Shown one piece after another: positions 1 through 10,583 of a DNA stretch of 64,000 nucleotides. A program made the position numbers and the translations under genes. Position 1 is the first letter of the stretch; each line of letters starts with the position of its first letter. Below the pieces are notes generated by a model. It made no database searches and had not been told where the DNA came from. It was given only the letters and a program-made list of their open reading frames with translations. This DNA comes from Microbacterium sp. C5A9. Its GTDB lineage: Bacteria > Actinomycetota > Actinomycetes > Actinomycetales > Microbacteriaceae. Location: NCBI RefSeq assembly GCF_022627955.1, contig NZ_JABXGD010000001.1, positions 496,001 to 560,000 on the forward strand. The letters run 5' to 3'.

Positions 1-6
1 CAGTAA
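1..6 (+). CDS. rplM: Possible last codon and stop of rplM (ribosomal protein L13)
   Basis: The window opens with CAG TAA, 27 bases before rpsI. Many actinobacterial L13 proteins end in Val-Ala-Gln, and rplM directly precedes rpsI in most bacteria, so this is plausibly the final Gln codon and stop of L13. Only six bases are visible. A second frame (stop at 20-22) is also open from the edge, so the call rests on gene order. Confidence 0.35.
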   Translation, partial: Q

Positions 7-33
7 GCGCCGTAAGACTTAAAGGACATACTC

Positions 34-519
34 GTGGCTGACATCCAGGACACCACCGAAAACCTCCAGAACTTCTCGACGTCGACTCCCGAGACCGAAG
101 CAGTCGAGGCGGCTCCCCGCCCCGTGCTGAGCGTCCCGGGTGCCGCTGTCGGCCGTCGCAAGCAGGCCATCGCCCGCGTGCGTCTCGTCCCCGGCTCGGG
201 AACGATCACGGTCAACGGCCGCACGCTCGAGGACTACTTCCCGAACAAGCTGCACCAGCAGCTGATCAACGACCCGTTCACGATCCTCAATCTCGCGGGC
301 GGCTATGACGTGATCGCGCGCATCTCCGGCGGTGGCCCCTCGGGCCAGGCCGGCGCCCTGCGTCTCGGTATCGCTCGTTCGCTCAACGGCATCGACGAGG
401 AGAACAACCGCGCGACCCTGAAGAAGGCCGGCTTCCTCTCCCGTGACGCTCGCGTCAAGGAGCGCAAGAAGGCTGGACTCAAGAAGGCCCGCAAGGCGCC
501 TCAGTACTCCAAGCGTTAA
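34..519 (+). CDS. rpsI: 30S ribosomal protein S9
   Basis: Small-subunit ribosomal protein whose basic C-terminal tail reaches the P-site tRNA. The 161-residue product has the S9 core ([12 protein letters not shown] near residue 47, then [17 protein letters not shown]) and the expected ending KAPQYSKR. The first 40 or so residues are an acidic, low-complexity extension common in actinobacterial S9. The start is GTG at 34, with AAAGGA at 21-26 as ribosome-binding site. It lies downstream of a probable rplM end and 14 bases before glmM, so the three may share a transcript. Confidence 0.97.
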   Translation: MADIQDTTENLQNFSTSTPETEAVEAAPRPVLSVPGAAVGRRKQAIARVRLVPGSGTITVNGRTLEDYFPNKLHQQLINDPFTILNLAGGYDVIARISGGGPSGQAGALRLGIARSLNGIDEENNRATLKKAGFLSRDARVKERKKAGLKKARKAPQYSKR

Positions 520-533
520 GGTCCACTGCTCCG

Positions 534-1892
534 ATGCCGATCTTTGGCACGGACGGTGTGCGAGGGCTTGCCAATGGCATCCTCACCGCCGACCTGGCGC
601 TCACCCTGGCCCAGGCGACTGCTGTCGTCCTGGGCCAGGGCCGTACTGCGGAGGCTCGCAAAGCCGAAGGCAAGCGACTCACCGCAGTCGTGGCACGAGA
701 CCCCCGCGTCTCCGGACACTTCCTCACCGCCGCGGTCTCGGCAGGACTCGCCTCCTCGGGGGTCGACGTGCTCGAGGCCGGGGTCATCCCGACGCCGGCA
801 CTCGCCTTCCTCGTCGCCGACCGCGACGCTGATTTCGGCGTCATGATCTCGGCGTCGCACAACGCGGCGCCCGACAACGGGATCAAGATCTTCGCGCGCG
901 GCGGGGTGAAGCTCCCCGACATCGTCGAACAGCGCATCGAAGCCGCCATGGCGGGGGAGAAGCTGCGCCCGACCGGTGCGGGAGTGGGCAGGATCATCCG
1001 CTTCTCGGACGCGGAGGACCGCTACGTCGTGCATCTGCTCGGGTCGCTGCCGAACCGTCTGAACGGCATCAAGGTCGTTCTCGACTGCGCACACGGCGCG
1101 GCATCCGGTGTGTCCCCCGAGACCTTCCGCGATGCGGGAGCCGACGTGACAGTGATCGGCGCCGACCCCGACGGCTGGAACATCAACGACGGCGTCGGTT
1201 CGACGCACCTCGAGAACCTGGCCGAGGCGGTCGTGCGTCTCGGTGCCGACATCGGCATCGCGCACGACGGCGACGCGGATCGCTGTCTCGCGGTCGACGC
1301 GCAGGGCAACATCATCGACGGCGACCAGATCATGGCGATCCTCGCGGTCTCGATGAAGGAACGCGGGCACCTCACCGACGACACCCTCGTCGCGACCGTC
1401 ATGAGTAACCTCGGTCTGCACGTCGCGATGCGCGAGCACGGGATCACCGTGCGGCAGACCGCCGTGGGCGATCGCTACGTGCTCGAGGACATGAACGCGG
1501 GCGGCTACGCGCTCGGCGGCGAGCAGTCCGGTCACGTGATCATGAGCGAGTACGCCACCACCGGCGACGGTCTGCTCACGGGCCTGCACCTCGTGGCCGA
1601 GATGGCCCGCACGAACAAGACGATCGCCGAGCTCGCCTCGGTGATGACGGTCTACCCGCAGGTGCTCATCAACGTGCGCGATGTCGACAAGGACGCGGTC
1701 GGCGACGATCCCGTCGTGCAGGACGCTGTGCGCGCCGTCGAGGCCGAACTCGGCGACACCGGACGCGTGCTGCTGCGCAAGTCGGGCACCGAGCCGCTCG
1801 TCCGCGTCATGGTCGAGGCCGCCGATGCCGACTCCGTGCAGACATACGCCGATCGTCTGGTCGACGTGGTCCGCGAGCGCCTCGCCCTCTGA
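534..1892 (+). CDS. glmM: Phosphoglucosamine mutase
   Basis: Converts glucosamine-6-phosphate to glucosamine-1-phosphate, the step after GlmS toward UDP-GlcNAc and peptidoglycan. All alpha-phosphohexomutase signatures are present: N-terminal FGTDGVRG, the phosphoserine loop ISASHN with catalytic Ser108, the magnesium loop DGDADR at 245-250, and the phosphate-binding [12 protein letters not shown] from about 415. Its 452 residues are normal for the family. It follows rpsI by 14 bases without a strong Shine-Dalgarno, which suggests coupling to ribosomal protein expression. glmS lies about 2 kb downstream. Confidence 0.97.
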   Translation: MPIFGTDGVRGLANGILTADLALTLAQATAVVLGQGRTAEARKAEGKRLTAVVARDPRVSGHFLTAAVSAGLASSGVDVLEAGVIPTPALAFLVADRDADFGVMISASHNAAPDNGIKIFARGGVKLPDIVEQRIEAAMAGEKLRPTGAGVGRIIRFSDAEDRYVVHLLGSLPNRLNGIKVVLDCAHGAASGVSPETFRDAGADVTVIGADPDGWNINDGVGSTHLENLAEAVVRLGADIGIAHDGDADRCLAVDAQGNIIDGDQIMAILAVSMKERGHLTDDTLVATVMSNLGLHVAMREHGITVRQTAVGDRYVLEDMNAGGYALGGEQSGHVIMSEYATTGDGLLTGLHLVAEMARTNKTIAELASVMTVYPQVLINVRDVDKDAVGDDPVVQDAVRAVEAELGDTGRVLLRKSGTEPLVRVMVEAADADSVQTYADRLVDVVRERLAL

Positions 1893-1906
1893 GCATCCGC
1901 CGGTCA

Positions 1907-1965
1907 CTCCCGTCGACCGTCTCGTCTCCCGCGCACCGTCGGGGCCACGAGGTGGTCGACGGGAG
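1907..1965. terminator. Stem-loop between convergent glmM and ppx
   Basis: A perfect 12-bp inverted repeat (CTCCCGTCGACC at 1907-1918 and its complement at 1954-1965) encloses 35 bases that contain a second short pair, CTCGT/ACGAG. It lies between the ends of two convergent genes, so a bidirectional terminator is likely. There is no clear T-tract, as is usual in this GC range. Confidence 0.45.
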
Positions 1966-1985
1966 CGTTCTGCGTCAGGGGTGCA

Positions 1986-2927
1986 TCAGGTCGTCGGCTG
2001 CTGGCCGAGCTGCTCGATGTACCGCAGCAGCACGCCCTCGCGGAGCGCCCACGGCGACACCTCGAGCTCGTCGACCCTGAGAGCCGTCATCGCGGTGTGC
2101 AGCGACACGGCGGCGGCGACGATCTGGAACGTGCGGTCGGCGGTGATCCCCGGCAGCTCCTGTCGTGCCGACGCCGGGATGCGCGCCAGGCGAGGGATCC
2201 ACGAGCCCAGAGCCTCTCGAGGAAGCACCATGCGCTGGATGCCGGACCATCCGGGCATCGGATAACCCGCCAACCGGGCGAGCGAGCGGATGGCCTTCGA
2301 CGAGCCCACGACGTGATCGGGTCGGGGCAGCGCCTCGAATCGAGGCAGGACCTCGGCGAGTGTCGACGTCGCGTGGGCGCGCAGCCGGTCCACGTCGTCC
2401 TCACCCGGAGGGTCGTTCGGCAGGAACTGCACGGTCATGCGCCCGGCGCCCAGGGGGACGGATGCCGCGGCATCCGGGAGCTCGTCGCCGCCCGCGGCGA
2501 TCTCGAGCGATCCGCCGCCGATGTCGAGAAGCAGCAGCTGGCCGGCCGACCAGCCGAACCAGCGACGCACGGCGAGGAAGGTCAGCTCCGCCTCGGTCTC
2601 GCCGTCGAGCACCTGCAGCGGCTGACCGAGCGCGGCCTCGATGCGGGCGATCACCTCTGCGCCGTTCCGGGCGTCGCGCACCGCGCTGGTCGCGGTCGCC
2701 AGCAGCGCATCCACCCGCTCCTCCTCGGCGACGCGGCGGGCCTGCGAGACGGCGGCCTCGAGTGCACGCACGCCCTCATCGGAGATCGACCCGTCATCGG
2801 TGAGATACCGCATCAGCCGCAGAACGCTGCGGTCGCTCGTGGTCGCCAGAGGGCGGCCACCGGGGTGGACGTCGGCGGCGAGCATATGGACGGTGTTGGA
2901 ACCGATGTCGAGAACTCCCAGGCGCAC
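1986..2927 (-). CDS. Ppx/GppA family exopolyphosphatase-like phosphatase
   Basis: Member of the actin-fold Ppx/GppA family, which hydrolyses polyphosphate or pppGpp. The 313 residues start with the phosphate-1 motif LDIGSNTVHML, followed by DGETEAELTF near 125 and LLLDIGGGSLEIA near 150. The short length matches the two-domain mycobacterial type, without the C-terminal HD domain of E. coli Ppx. The start is a GTG (complement of 2925-2927) that follows a TAGTGT hexamer by six bases, so the mRNA is probably leaderless. Whether polyphosphate or pppGpp is the main substrate cannot be read from the sequence. Confidence 0.85.
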   Translation of the reverse strand: MRLGVLDIGSNTVHMLAADVHPGGRPLATTSDRSVLRLMRYLTDDGSISDEGVRALEAAVSQARRVAEEERVDALLATATSAVRDARNGAEVIARIEAALGQPLQVLDGETEAELTFLAVRRWFGWSAGQLLLLDIGGGSLEIAAGGDELPDAAASVPLGAGRMTVQFLPNDPPGEDDVDRLRAHATSTLAEVLPRFEALPRPDHVVGSSKAIRSLARLAGYPMPGWSGIQRMVLPREALGSWIPRLARIPASARQELPGITADRTFQIVAAAVSLHTAMTALRVDELEVSPWALREGVLLRYIEQLGQQPTT

Positions 2928-2963
2928 GGATAGACACTACCGCCGCCCCGTTACGATGTATCC
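2928..2963. promoter_or_regulatory. 36-bp divergent leaderless promoter region (ppx/coaA)
   Basis: Two -10-like hexamers point outward. TAGTGT is on the minus strand (2934-2939), six bases from the ppx GTG. TACGAT is on the plus strand (2952-2957), six bases from the coaA GTG. Both genes would start transcription at or next to the start codon. Each -35 region would overlap the other promoter, so the two cannot easily be occupied together. Confidence 0.6.
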
Positions 2964-3908
2964 GTGACCACCGCCGACCCCACGCTGCCCCTCTCGCCGT
3001 ATCGGGAGATCGGCCGTGACGAATGGGCGCGGCTCGCCGCGGGACTCGATCAGCCTCTCACCGAGACCGAGGTCGTCGAGCTCCGGGGCATCGGAGACCG
3101 CCTCGACCTCACCGAGGTGCGCGAGGTCTATCTGCCGCTGAGTCGACTCCTCAGCCTCTATGCCACGGCCACGAAGCGTCTCGGCGCCGCGACGAGCTCG
3201 TTCCTGCAGGAGGACGACACGACGACTCCGTTCGTGGTCGGTGTCGCCGGTTCCGTCGCCGTGGGCAAGTCCACGATCGCCCGCCTGCTGCGCGAGCTCA
3301 TGAGCCGGTGGCCGGGCACGCCCAGGGTCGAGCTCGTCACGACCGACGGCTTCCTGCATTCGAACGCCGAGCTCGAGCGGCGCGGGCTCATGGATCGCAA
3401 GGGGTTCCCCGAGTCCTACGACCGCCGTGCGCTGATCGAGTTCCTCACCGAGGTCAAGAGCGGCGCCGCCGAGGTGCGTGCTCCGTTCTACTCGCACATG
3501 CGCTACGACATCGTCCCCGACGCGCACGTCGTGGTGCGCCGCCCCGATGTCGTGATCGTCGAAGGCCTCAACGTGCTGCAGCCGCCGCCCGCGCCCAACG
3601 ACGTGGCGGTGAGCGATCTCTTCGACTTCTCGATCTTCGTCGACGCCGACACCGCGCACATCGAGAAGTGGTACGTCGACCGGTTCCTCGCGCTGCGCGA
3701 AGGCGCGTTCTCGAACCCATCGTCGTACTTCAACGTCTTCGCGCACCTCACGGACGAGGAGGCGATCACCACCGCCCTCGGGTACTGGAACGAGATCAAC
3801 ATGCCGAACCTGGTCGAGAACGTGATGCCCACCAAGCATCGCGCCCGGCTGGTGCTGAACAAGGGCGTCGATCACAGCGTCGAGAGCGTGCTGCTCCGCA
3901 AGCTCTGA
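2964..3908 (+). CDS. coaA: Type I pantothenate kinase
   Basis: Phosphorylates pantothenate with ATP, the first committed step of coenzyme A synthesis. The 314-residue P-loop kinase has Walker [10 protein letters not shown] near residues 96-104, LVTTDGFL, the [15 protein letters not shown] segment and the VEGLNVLQ strand typical of prokaryotic type I (CoA-inhibited) enzymes. The GTG start at 2964 is supported by TACGAT six bases upstream. It is divergent from ppx and upstream of glmS. Confidence 0.95.
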   Translation: MTTADPTLPLSPYREIGRDEWARLAAGLDQPLTETEVVELRGIGDRLDLTEVREVYLPLSRLLSLYATATKRLGAATSSFLQEDDTTTPFVVGVAGSVAVGKSTIARLLRELMSRWPGTPRVELVTTDGFLHSNAELERRGLMDRKGFPESYDRRALIEFLTEVKSGAAEVRAPFYSHMRYDIVPDAHVVVRRPDVVIVEGLNVLQPPPAPNDVAVSDLFDFSIFVDADTAHIEKWYVDRFLALREGAFSNPSSYFNVFAHLTDEEAITTALGYWNEINMPNLVENVMPTKHRARLVLNKGVDHSVESVLLRKL

Positions 3909-3957
3909 GGCGCGGGCGGGTCCCGGTTCGTTCGGGATCTTCGCAAAATAGCGCCCT

Positions 3958-3963
3958 TACGCT
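3958..3963 (+). promoter_or_regulatory. -10-like hexamer for glmS
   Basis: TACGCT ends seven bases before the glmS ATG at 3971. This predicts a leaderless or near-leaderless transcript. No Shine-Dalgarno is visible in the intervening bases. Confidence 0.5.
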
Positions 3964-3970
3964 TGACCAC

Positions 3971-5818
<1,848 letters not shown>

Positions 5819-5878
5819 CCCGCGCCGTCCTGGCGCGCCGTCGCACGTCCCGGGCGAGGCCCGGGCGGATGCCGCGAC

Positions 5879-5884
5879 TAGGCT
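5879..5884 (+). promoter_or_regulatory. -10-like hexamer for acpS operon
   Basis: TAGGCT is followed by six bases and the GTG start of acpS at 5891. This would be the head promoter of the overlapping acpS-alr-tsaE-tsaB-rimI-tsaD run, read as a leaderless mRNA. Confidence 0.5.
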
Positions 5885-5890
5885 GAACTG

Positions 5891-6250
5891 GTGATCATCG
5901 GGACCGGCATCGACCTCGTGGACATCCCGCGGTTCGAGCGGACGCTCGAGCGCACTCCGCGGCTTCGGGAGCGGCTCTTCGCACCGGGGGAGCGGGGGCT
6001 CCGGCTGCCGTCGCTCGCGGCGAGATATGCCGCGAAAGAGGCGCTGATCAAGACGCTCGGCGGCTCGGACGGCGTGCACTGGATCGAGATCGAGATCGCC
6101 TCGGAAGCGTCGGGCCGACCGCATTTCGTGCTCTCGGGCACCACCGCCGAGGTCGTCGCCGAGCGCGGGATCACCCGACTGCATCTGACCCTCACCCACG
6201 ACGCGGGGCTCGCCGCCGCATTCGTCGTCGCCGAAGGAGAGCCGCTGTGA
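5891..6250 (+). CDS. acpS: Holo-[acyl-carrier-protein] synthase
   Basis: Transfers 4'-phosphopantetheine from CoA to the acyl carrier protein. The 119-residue protein has the two family signatures: GTGIDLVDI at the N-terminus and the magnesium/CoA segment AARYAAKEALIKTLGG near residues 39-54. This is the normal length for trimeric AcpS. The start is GTG at 5891, and the stop overlaps the alr start by four bases (GTGA), so the two are probably translationally coupled. Confidence 0.94.
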   Translation: MIIGTGIDLVDIPRFERTLERTPRLRERLFAPGERGLRLPSLAARYAAKEALIKTLGGSDGVHWIEIEIASEASGRPHFVLSGTTAEVVAERGITRLHLTLTHDAGLAAAFVVAEGEPL

Positions 6251-7353
6251 CCGTTCCGTTCCGCGAGGCGCGCATCGACCTGGATGCCGTCAGCGACAAC
6301 GTCCGCCACTTCCGTCGGCTCACCGGCGTGCAGGTGATCGCCGTGGTCAAGGCCAATGCCTACGGGCACGGCGCCGCGGCCGCAGCGGTGGCTGCGCTCG
6401 CCGGGGGTGCGACGCGACTCGGCGTCGCCGAGATCCCCGAAGCCCTCGACCTGCGTCGCCAGGGCATCACGGCTCCGATCCTCGCCTGGCTGCATGCGCC
6501 AGGCGAGCGGTTCGTGCAGGCCGCCGAGCACGACATCGAGGTCGGCATCTCGTCGTTCGACCAGCTCGAGGCCGCGGGTGCGGCGGCGGCCGTCGACCGT
6601 CCGGTCGGTGTGCACCTCAAGTTCGAGACCGGGCTGTCGCGCAACGGCATCGCGCCCGCCGACTGGCGACGGGTGCTCGCCGAGGCCGCCCGCCTCGAGC
6701 GCATCGGGCGTCTGCGCATCATCGGCCTGTTCAGCCATCTGTCGAACACCTCGCTGCAGGACGACCGCGAGGCTCTCGCCAAGTTCGAGGAGGGCGTCGC
6801 GCTGGCGGCATCCTTCGGCATCCACCCGGAGATCCGCCACATCGCCGCCACAGCCGCGGCGATCGACCTGCCCGAGATGCGCCTGGATGCGGTGCGCGTC
6901 GGCGTCGGGATCTACGGCCTCTCGCCCTTCGACGACCGCTCGTCGGCCGAGCTCGGCCTGCGCCCCGCCATGACCCTGCGCGGCGCGGTCGCCGCGGTCC
7001 GCCGTGTCCCCGCGGGCGCCGGAGTCTCGTACGGCTACGACCACCGGACTCCGCACGACACCACACTCGTGCTCGTTCCGTTCGGCTACGCCGACGGCGT
7101 CCCGAGGCAGGCCTCGGGACGGCTGCCCGTCTCGATCGCAGGGCGGCGGCACACCAACGTCGGCCGCATCGCGATGGACCAGTTCGTCGTCGACGTCGGC
7201 GACGCCGCGGTCTCGATCGGCGACGAGGTCGTGCTGTTCGGCGATCCGACGCTCGGCGTCCCCTCCGCCGCGGAGTGGGCGAACGTCGCATCGACCATCA
7301 ACTACGAGATCGTCACACGCATCGGCGCGCGCGTGCCTCGCAGGTCGGCATGA
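6247..7353 (+). CDS. alr: Alanine racemase
   Basis: PLP enzyme that supplies D-alanine for peptidoglycan. The 368-residue protein has the PLP lysine in VVKANAYGHG (Lys35) and the second catalytic base in GVSYGYDHRT (Tyr262), in a fold-type III barrel plus C-terminal beta domain. It starts with GTG inside the end of acpS, and its own TGA overlaps the tsaE ATG. The acpS-alr-tsaE order is common in actinobacteria. Confidence 0.96.
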   Translation: MTVPFREARIDLDAVSDNVRHFRRLTGVQVIAVVKANAYGHGAAAAAVAALAGGATRLGVAEIPEALDLRRQGITAPILAWLHAPGERFVQAAEHDIEVGISSFDQLEAAGAAAAVDRPVGVHLKFETGLSRNGIAPADWRRVLAEAARLERIGRLRIIGLFSHLSNTSLQDDREALAKFEEGVALAASFGIHPEIRHIAATAAAIDLPEMRLDAVRVGVGIYGLSPFDDRSSAELGLRPAMTLRGAVAAVRRVPAGAGVSYGYDHRTPHDTTLVLVPFGYADGVPRQASGRLPVSIAGRRHTNVGRIAMDQFVVDVGDAAVSIGDEVVLFGDPTLGVPSAAEWANVASTINYEIVTRIGARVPRRSA

Positions 7354-7847
7354 GCGTCGACCCCGCCTTCCTCGGCAGGCACGAGATCGCGACCGCCCAT
7401 GCCATGGAGCAGCTCGGCTTCCGCATCGGCGAGCAGCTCGAGGCCGGCGACCTGCTGATCCTGACCGGTCCGCTGGGCGCGGGGAAGACGACGTTCACCC
7501 GCGGCCTCGCCGAGGGCCTCGGCGTGCGCGGCCCGGTGCAGAGCCCGACGTTCGTGATCGCCCGGACGCACCCGTCGCTCGTCGGCCGTGCCCCGCTCGT
7601 GCACGTCGACGCCTACCGCCTCGGCTCGGGAGCGGAGCTCGACGACCTCGACCTCGACCTCGCGCGGTCGGTCGTCGTGATCGAGTGGGGGCGCGGGATG
7701 GCCGAGGAGTTGGCGGAACGCTGGTGGGACATCGAGCTCGAGCGGCCGGTGGGCGGGGGCGACGACCTCGACGCGTCCGAGCTCGACGCGGATGCTCCGC
7801 GGCACGTCACGATCACCGCTGAGGGGCGCTCGGCGATCACCGGGTGA
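7350..7847 (+). CDS. tsaE: tRNA t6A modification ATPase TsaE
   Basis: Small P-loop ATPase that works with TsaB and TsaD to form N6-threonylcarbamoyl-adenosine at position 37 of ANN-decoding tRNAs. The 165 residues contain Walker A GPLGAGKTTFTRG and the TsaE-specific SPTFVIART segment. The frame is open upstream to 7275, but ATG at 7350 overlaps the alr stop as ATGA and gives the usual length. A gene-specific linker near the C-terminus (PVGGGDDLDASELDADAPR) is not conserved family sequence. Confidence 0.93.
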   Translation: MSVDPAFLGRHEIATAHAMEQLGFRIGEQLEAGDLLILTGPLGAGKTTFTRGLAEGLGVRGPVQSPTFVIARTHPSLVGRAPLVHVDAYRLGSGAELDDLDLDLARSVVVIEWGRGMAEELAERWWDIELERPVGGGDDLDASELDADAPRHVTITAEGRSAITG

Positions 7848-7855
7848 ACCCCGAC

Positions 7856-7861
7856 TACCCT
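7856..7861 (+). promoter_or_regulatory. -10-like hexamer before tsaB
   Basis: TACCCT is followed by six bases and a GTG at 7868. The spacing matches the leaderless pattern seen elsewhere in the window and suggests an internal promoter. GGAGAG in the spacer could also act as a Shine-Dalgarno. Confidence 0.35.
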
Positions 7862-7867
7862 GGAGAG

Positions 7868-8491
7868 GTGATCCTCGCCGTCGACACCTCCCTGGGCACC
7901 GCCGTCTCGCTCATCGATGCCGACGGCACCCTGCGCGCGCAGGCGTCTGCCGCCGATCCGCTCGGGCACGCCGAGGTGATCGGCGGGCTGCTGTCCCGCG
8001 CGCTCGACGAGGCGGGTGACGCTCCGATCTCGCACGTCGTCTCGGGCATGGGGCCGGGCCCCTTCACGGGACTTCGTATCGGCATCGCGGCGGCCCGCGC
8101 GTTCGCCCTGGGCCGCGGCATCCCCGTCGTGCCCGTGCCGAGCCATCATGCCGCGGCGCTCACGGCCATCGAGCACGATCGGGTCGAGGGCGTGTTCGCG
8201 GTCGTCACCGATGCACGGCGCCGCGAGGTCGCGATCACCGTGTTCGACGGCACGGATGCCGACGGCATCCCCGCGGTCGCGGCCGAGACCGTGCTCGTGC
8301 CTCGCGTCGACGCGGATGCGCGTCTCGACGGCATCCGCCGCATCGACGTCGAGACGCTCTCGGCCGCCGATCTCGCACGAGTGGGCGCGCGGGCCCTGGC
8401 TGCGGGACGCACGCTGGCCGACGCCGAGCCGCTGTACCTGCGTCAGCCCGATGTGACCATGCCCGGCGCTCCGAAGAAGGTGGGACTGTGA
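7868..8491 (+). CDS. tsaB: tRNA t6A modification protein TsaB
   Basis: Inactive ASKHA-fold partner that scaffolds TsaD and TsaE in t6A synthesis. The product from GTG 7868 begins ILAVDTSLGTAVSL after the initiator and contains MGPGPFTGLRIG, both typical of TsaB. Its 207 residues lack the metal-binding histidines of TsaD. A GTG at 7844 overlaps the tsaE stop (GTGA) and would add eight residues. I prefer 7868 because TsaB proteins usually start at this point and TACCCT lies six bases before it. The other start cannot be excluded. Confidence 0.9.
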   Translation: MILAVDTSLGTAVSLIDADGTLRAQASAADPLGHAEVIGGLLSRALDEAGDAPISHVVSGMGPGPFTGLRIGIAAARAFALGRGIPVVPVPSHHAAALTAIEHDRVEGVFAVVTDARRREVAITVFDGTDADGIPAVAAETVLVPRVDADARLDGIRRIDVETLSAADLARVGARALAAGRTLADAEPLYLRQPDVTMPGAPKKVGL

Positions 8492-8994
8492 CCCTTCGCG
8501 TCGCGACCCCCGACGACCTCGACGCCATCATGGCGATAGAGCACCGCTCCTTCCCGACGGATGCCTGGAGCCCGCAGGCCATGGCTCTCGAGCTCGCGAG
8601 CCCGCACGGTCGCTATCTCGTCGATGAGCACGAGGGCACGGTGGTCGGCTACGGAGGGGTGCGTGCGCTGGAGGGCGGATCGGACGCCGACATCCAGACG
8701 ATCGCACTCGACGCCGAGTATCGCGGCGCCGGGCGCGGCCGGGCGCTGCTGCGTGCACTCCTCGCCGCCGCGGCCGAACGCGGCGCACGAGAGGTCTTCC
8801 TCGAAGTGCGGGCGGACAATCCGACGGCTGAAGGCCTCTACCTCTCCGAGGGGTTCGAGGAGATCGGACGTCGGCCGCGCTACTACCAGCCCGATGACGT
8901 CGACGCGGTGGTCATGCGCCTCGCGCTGCAGCACGCGCGTTCGGCGGAGCATCGCGTCGTCGGACCGGATGCCGCGAAGGAGGCGAGCGCATGA
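8488..8994 (+). CDS. rimI: Ribosomal protein S18-alanine N-acetyltransferase (RimI-type GNAT)
   Basis: GNAT acetyltransferase, expected to acetylate the N-terminal alanine of ribosomal protein S18. The 168 residues show the GNAT acetyl-CoA loop [11 protein letters not shown] near 78-88 and the RimI-like [28 protein letters not shown] ending (here [18 protein letters not shown] followed by RRPRYY). It overlaps tsaB by four bases (GTGA) and tsaD by four (ATGA). The placement between tsaB and tsaD is the classic arrangement. A different protein target is possible. Confidence 0.88.
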   Translation: MTLRVATPDDLDAIMAIEHRSFPTDAWSPQAMALELASPHGRYLVDEHEGTVVGYGGVRALEGGSDADIQTIALDAEYRGAGRGRALLRALLAAAAERGAREVFLEVRADNPTAEGLYLSEGFEEIGRRPRYYQPDDVDAVVMRLALQHARSAEHRVVGPDAAKEASA

Positions 8995-10061
8995 CCGAGC
9001 CACTGGTGCTGGGCATCGAGACGAGCTGCGACGAGACAGGTATCGGCATCGTGCGCGGACGCACGCTGCTCTCGAACACGATCGCGTCGAGCATGGACGA
9101 GCACGCGCGCTACGGCGGCGTGGTGCCGGAGGTCGCGGCGCGCGCCCACCTCGAGGCGCTGCAGCCCTCGATCGACGCGGCACTCGCCGAGGCGGGGGTG
9201 CGGTTGCAGGACCTCGACGCCGTCGCCGTCACGAGCGGACCCGGCCTCGCCGGTGCGCTCATGGTGGGCGTCGGCGCGGCGAAGGGACTCGCCGTCGCGC
9301 TCGACAAGCCGCTCTACGCCGTGAACCACCTCGTGGGGCACATCGCCGCCGACATCCTCACCCCGGATTCGGCGCCGCTCGAGTATCCGACGATCGCCCT
9401 GCTGGTCTCGGGCGGCCACACGTCGCTGCTGCACGTCCGTGACCTCACCACCGACGTCGAGATGCTCGGCGAGACCATGGACGATGCAGCCGGTGAGGCC
9501 TTCGACAAGGTCGCACGACTGCTGTCGCTGCCGTACCCCGGCGGACCCGAGATCGACCGCGCCGCGGCGACCGGTGACCCGAACGCGATCCGCTTCCCCC
9601 GCGGCCTGTCCCGTGCGTCCGACCTCGCCGCGCACCGATACGACTTCTCGTTCTCCGGGCTGAAGACGGCGGTGGCGCGCTGGGTCGAACGCTGCGAAGC
9701 CGAGGGGGTCGAGGTGCCCGTCGCCGATGTGGCCGCGAGCTTCCGCGAGGCGGTCGTCGACGTGCTCGTCACGAAGGCTCTCGCCGCGTGCGCCGACCGG
9801 GGCGTGCCGCGTCTGCTGCTCGGCGGCGGGGTGATCGCGAACCGTCGGCTGCGCGAGGTCGCGCTGTCGAGGGCCGAGGCCGCCGGCGTCACCGTGCGCA
9901 TCCCGCCGCTGTCGCTCTGCACCGACAACGGAGCCATGATCGCCGCGCTCGCAGCCGAGCTGATCACCTCCGGTCGTCGCCCGTCGACTCTCGCGTTCGG
10001 CGCCGATTCGACCCTTCCGGTGACCGAGATCCAGGTCGATGAGAGGGCGACGGTGAGCTGA
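8991..10061 (+). CDS. tsaD: tRNA N6-adenosine threonylcarbamoyltransferase TsaD
   Basis: Catalytic subunit that transfers the threonylcarbamoyl group to A37 of tRNA. The 356 residues have [14 protein letters not shown] at the N-terminus and the iron-binding pair His113/His117 in [22 protein letters not shown] and [10 protein letters not shown] follow near the C-terminus. Length and motifs are complete. It ends the overlapping tsaE-tsaB-rimI-tsaD run, and the next gene starts on the last base of its stop codon. Confidence 0.96.
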   Translation: MTEPLVLGIETSCDETGIGIVRGRTLLSNTIASSMDEHARYGGVVPEVAARAHLEALQPSIDAALAEAGVRLQDLDAVAVTSGPGLAGALMVGVGAAKGLAVALDKPLYAVNHLVGHIAADILTPDSAPLEYPTIALLVSGGHTSLLHVRDLTTDVEMLGETMDDAAGEAFDKVARLLSLPYPGGPEIDRAAATGDPNAIRFPRGLSRASDLAAHRYDFSFSGLKTAVARWVERCEAEGVEVPVADVAASFREAVVDVLVTKALAACADRGVPRLLLGGGVIANRRLREVALSRAEAAGVTVRIPPLSLCTDNGAMIAALAAELITSGRRPSTLAFGADSTLPVTEIQVDERATVS

Positions 10062-10579
10062 TGAGCGATGCGTCGCGCACGACGGGACCCGCAGACGCCG
10101 AGGGCGCAGCTGCCAGGGCCGCGGTTCCACCGGCGCGTGTCGAGCAGCCGACACCCGAGGTCGAGCGCCCGGAGGGAGCCGCGCGGCTTCCCGGAGCGCG
10201 GCGCGAGGGGTACACGAAGTTGCCGACCGGACCGGTCGGGATCGAACCCGTCGTCGTGACCGGCCCCGAGCTCGATCGCCCTCCGGGGGAGGTCGAGTGG
10301 GAGCCCACCGGCACCGCCGCGACACCCGTCATCGCGGACGAGACCAGACTCGCCCCGTGGGCGCTCATGGCCGCCGTCGTCGCGCTCGCCGCCTCGTTCT
10401 TCGTCGGCTGGGGCATACCGATCGCCATCGTCGCGGTCATCGCCTCGATCATGTCGCTCCGCCGCCCGGTCGAGAACCGTGCGATCGCGCGCTGGGCGCT
10501 GGTGCTCGGTCTGTGCGCCACGGTCTACAGCCTCGGCTGGCTGGTGTGGGCGGGCATGCAGTTCGAGAGGCTCGGCTGA
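10061..10579 (+). CDS. DUF4190-type membrane protein
   Basis: Function unknown. The 172-residue protein has a hydrophilic, charged N-terminal half (about 100 residues) and then two hydrophobic helices, roughly residues 103-138 and 146-168. They carry the alternating Ala/Gly/Ile pattern and the SLRRPVENRAIARWALVLGL turn typical of DUF4190. It begins on the last base of the tsaD stop (ATG at 10061), so it is probably co-transcribed with the t6A genes. No catalytic motif is visible. Confidence 0.7.
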   Translation: MSDASRTTGPADAEGAAARAAVPPARVEQPTPEVERPEGAARLPGARREGYTKLPTGPVGIEPVVVTGPELDRPPGEVEWEPTGTAATPVIADETRLAPWALMAAVVALAASFFVGWGIPIAIVAVIASIMSLRRPVENRAIARWALVLGLCATVYSLGWLVWAGMQFERLG

Positions 10580-10583
10580 CACG

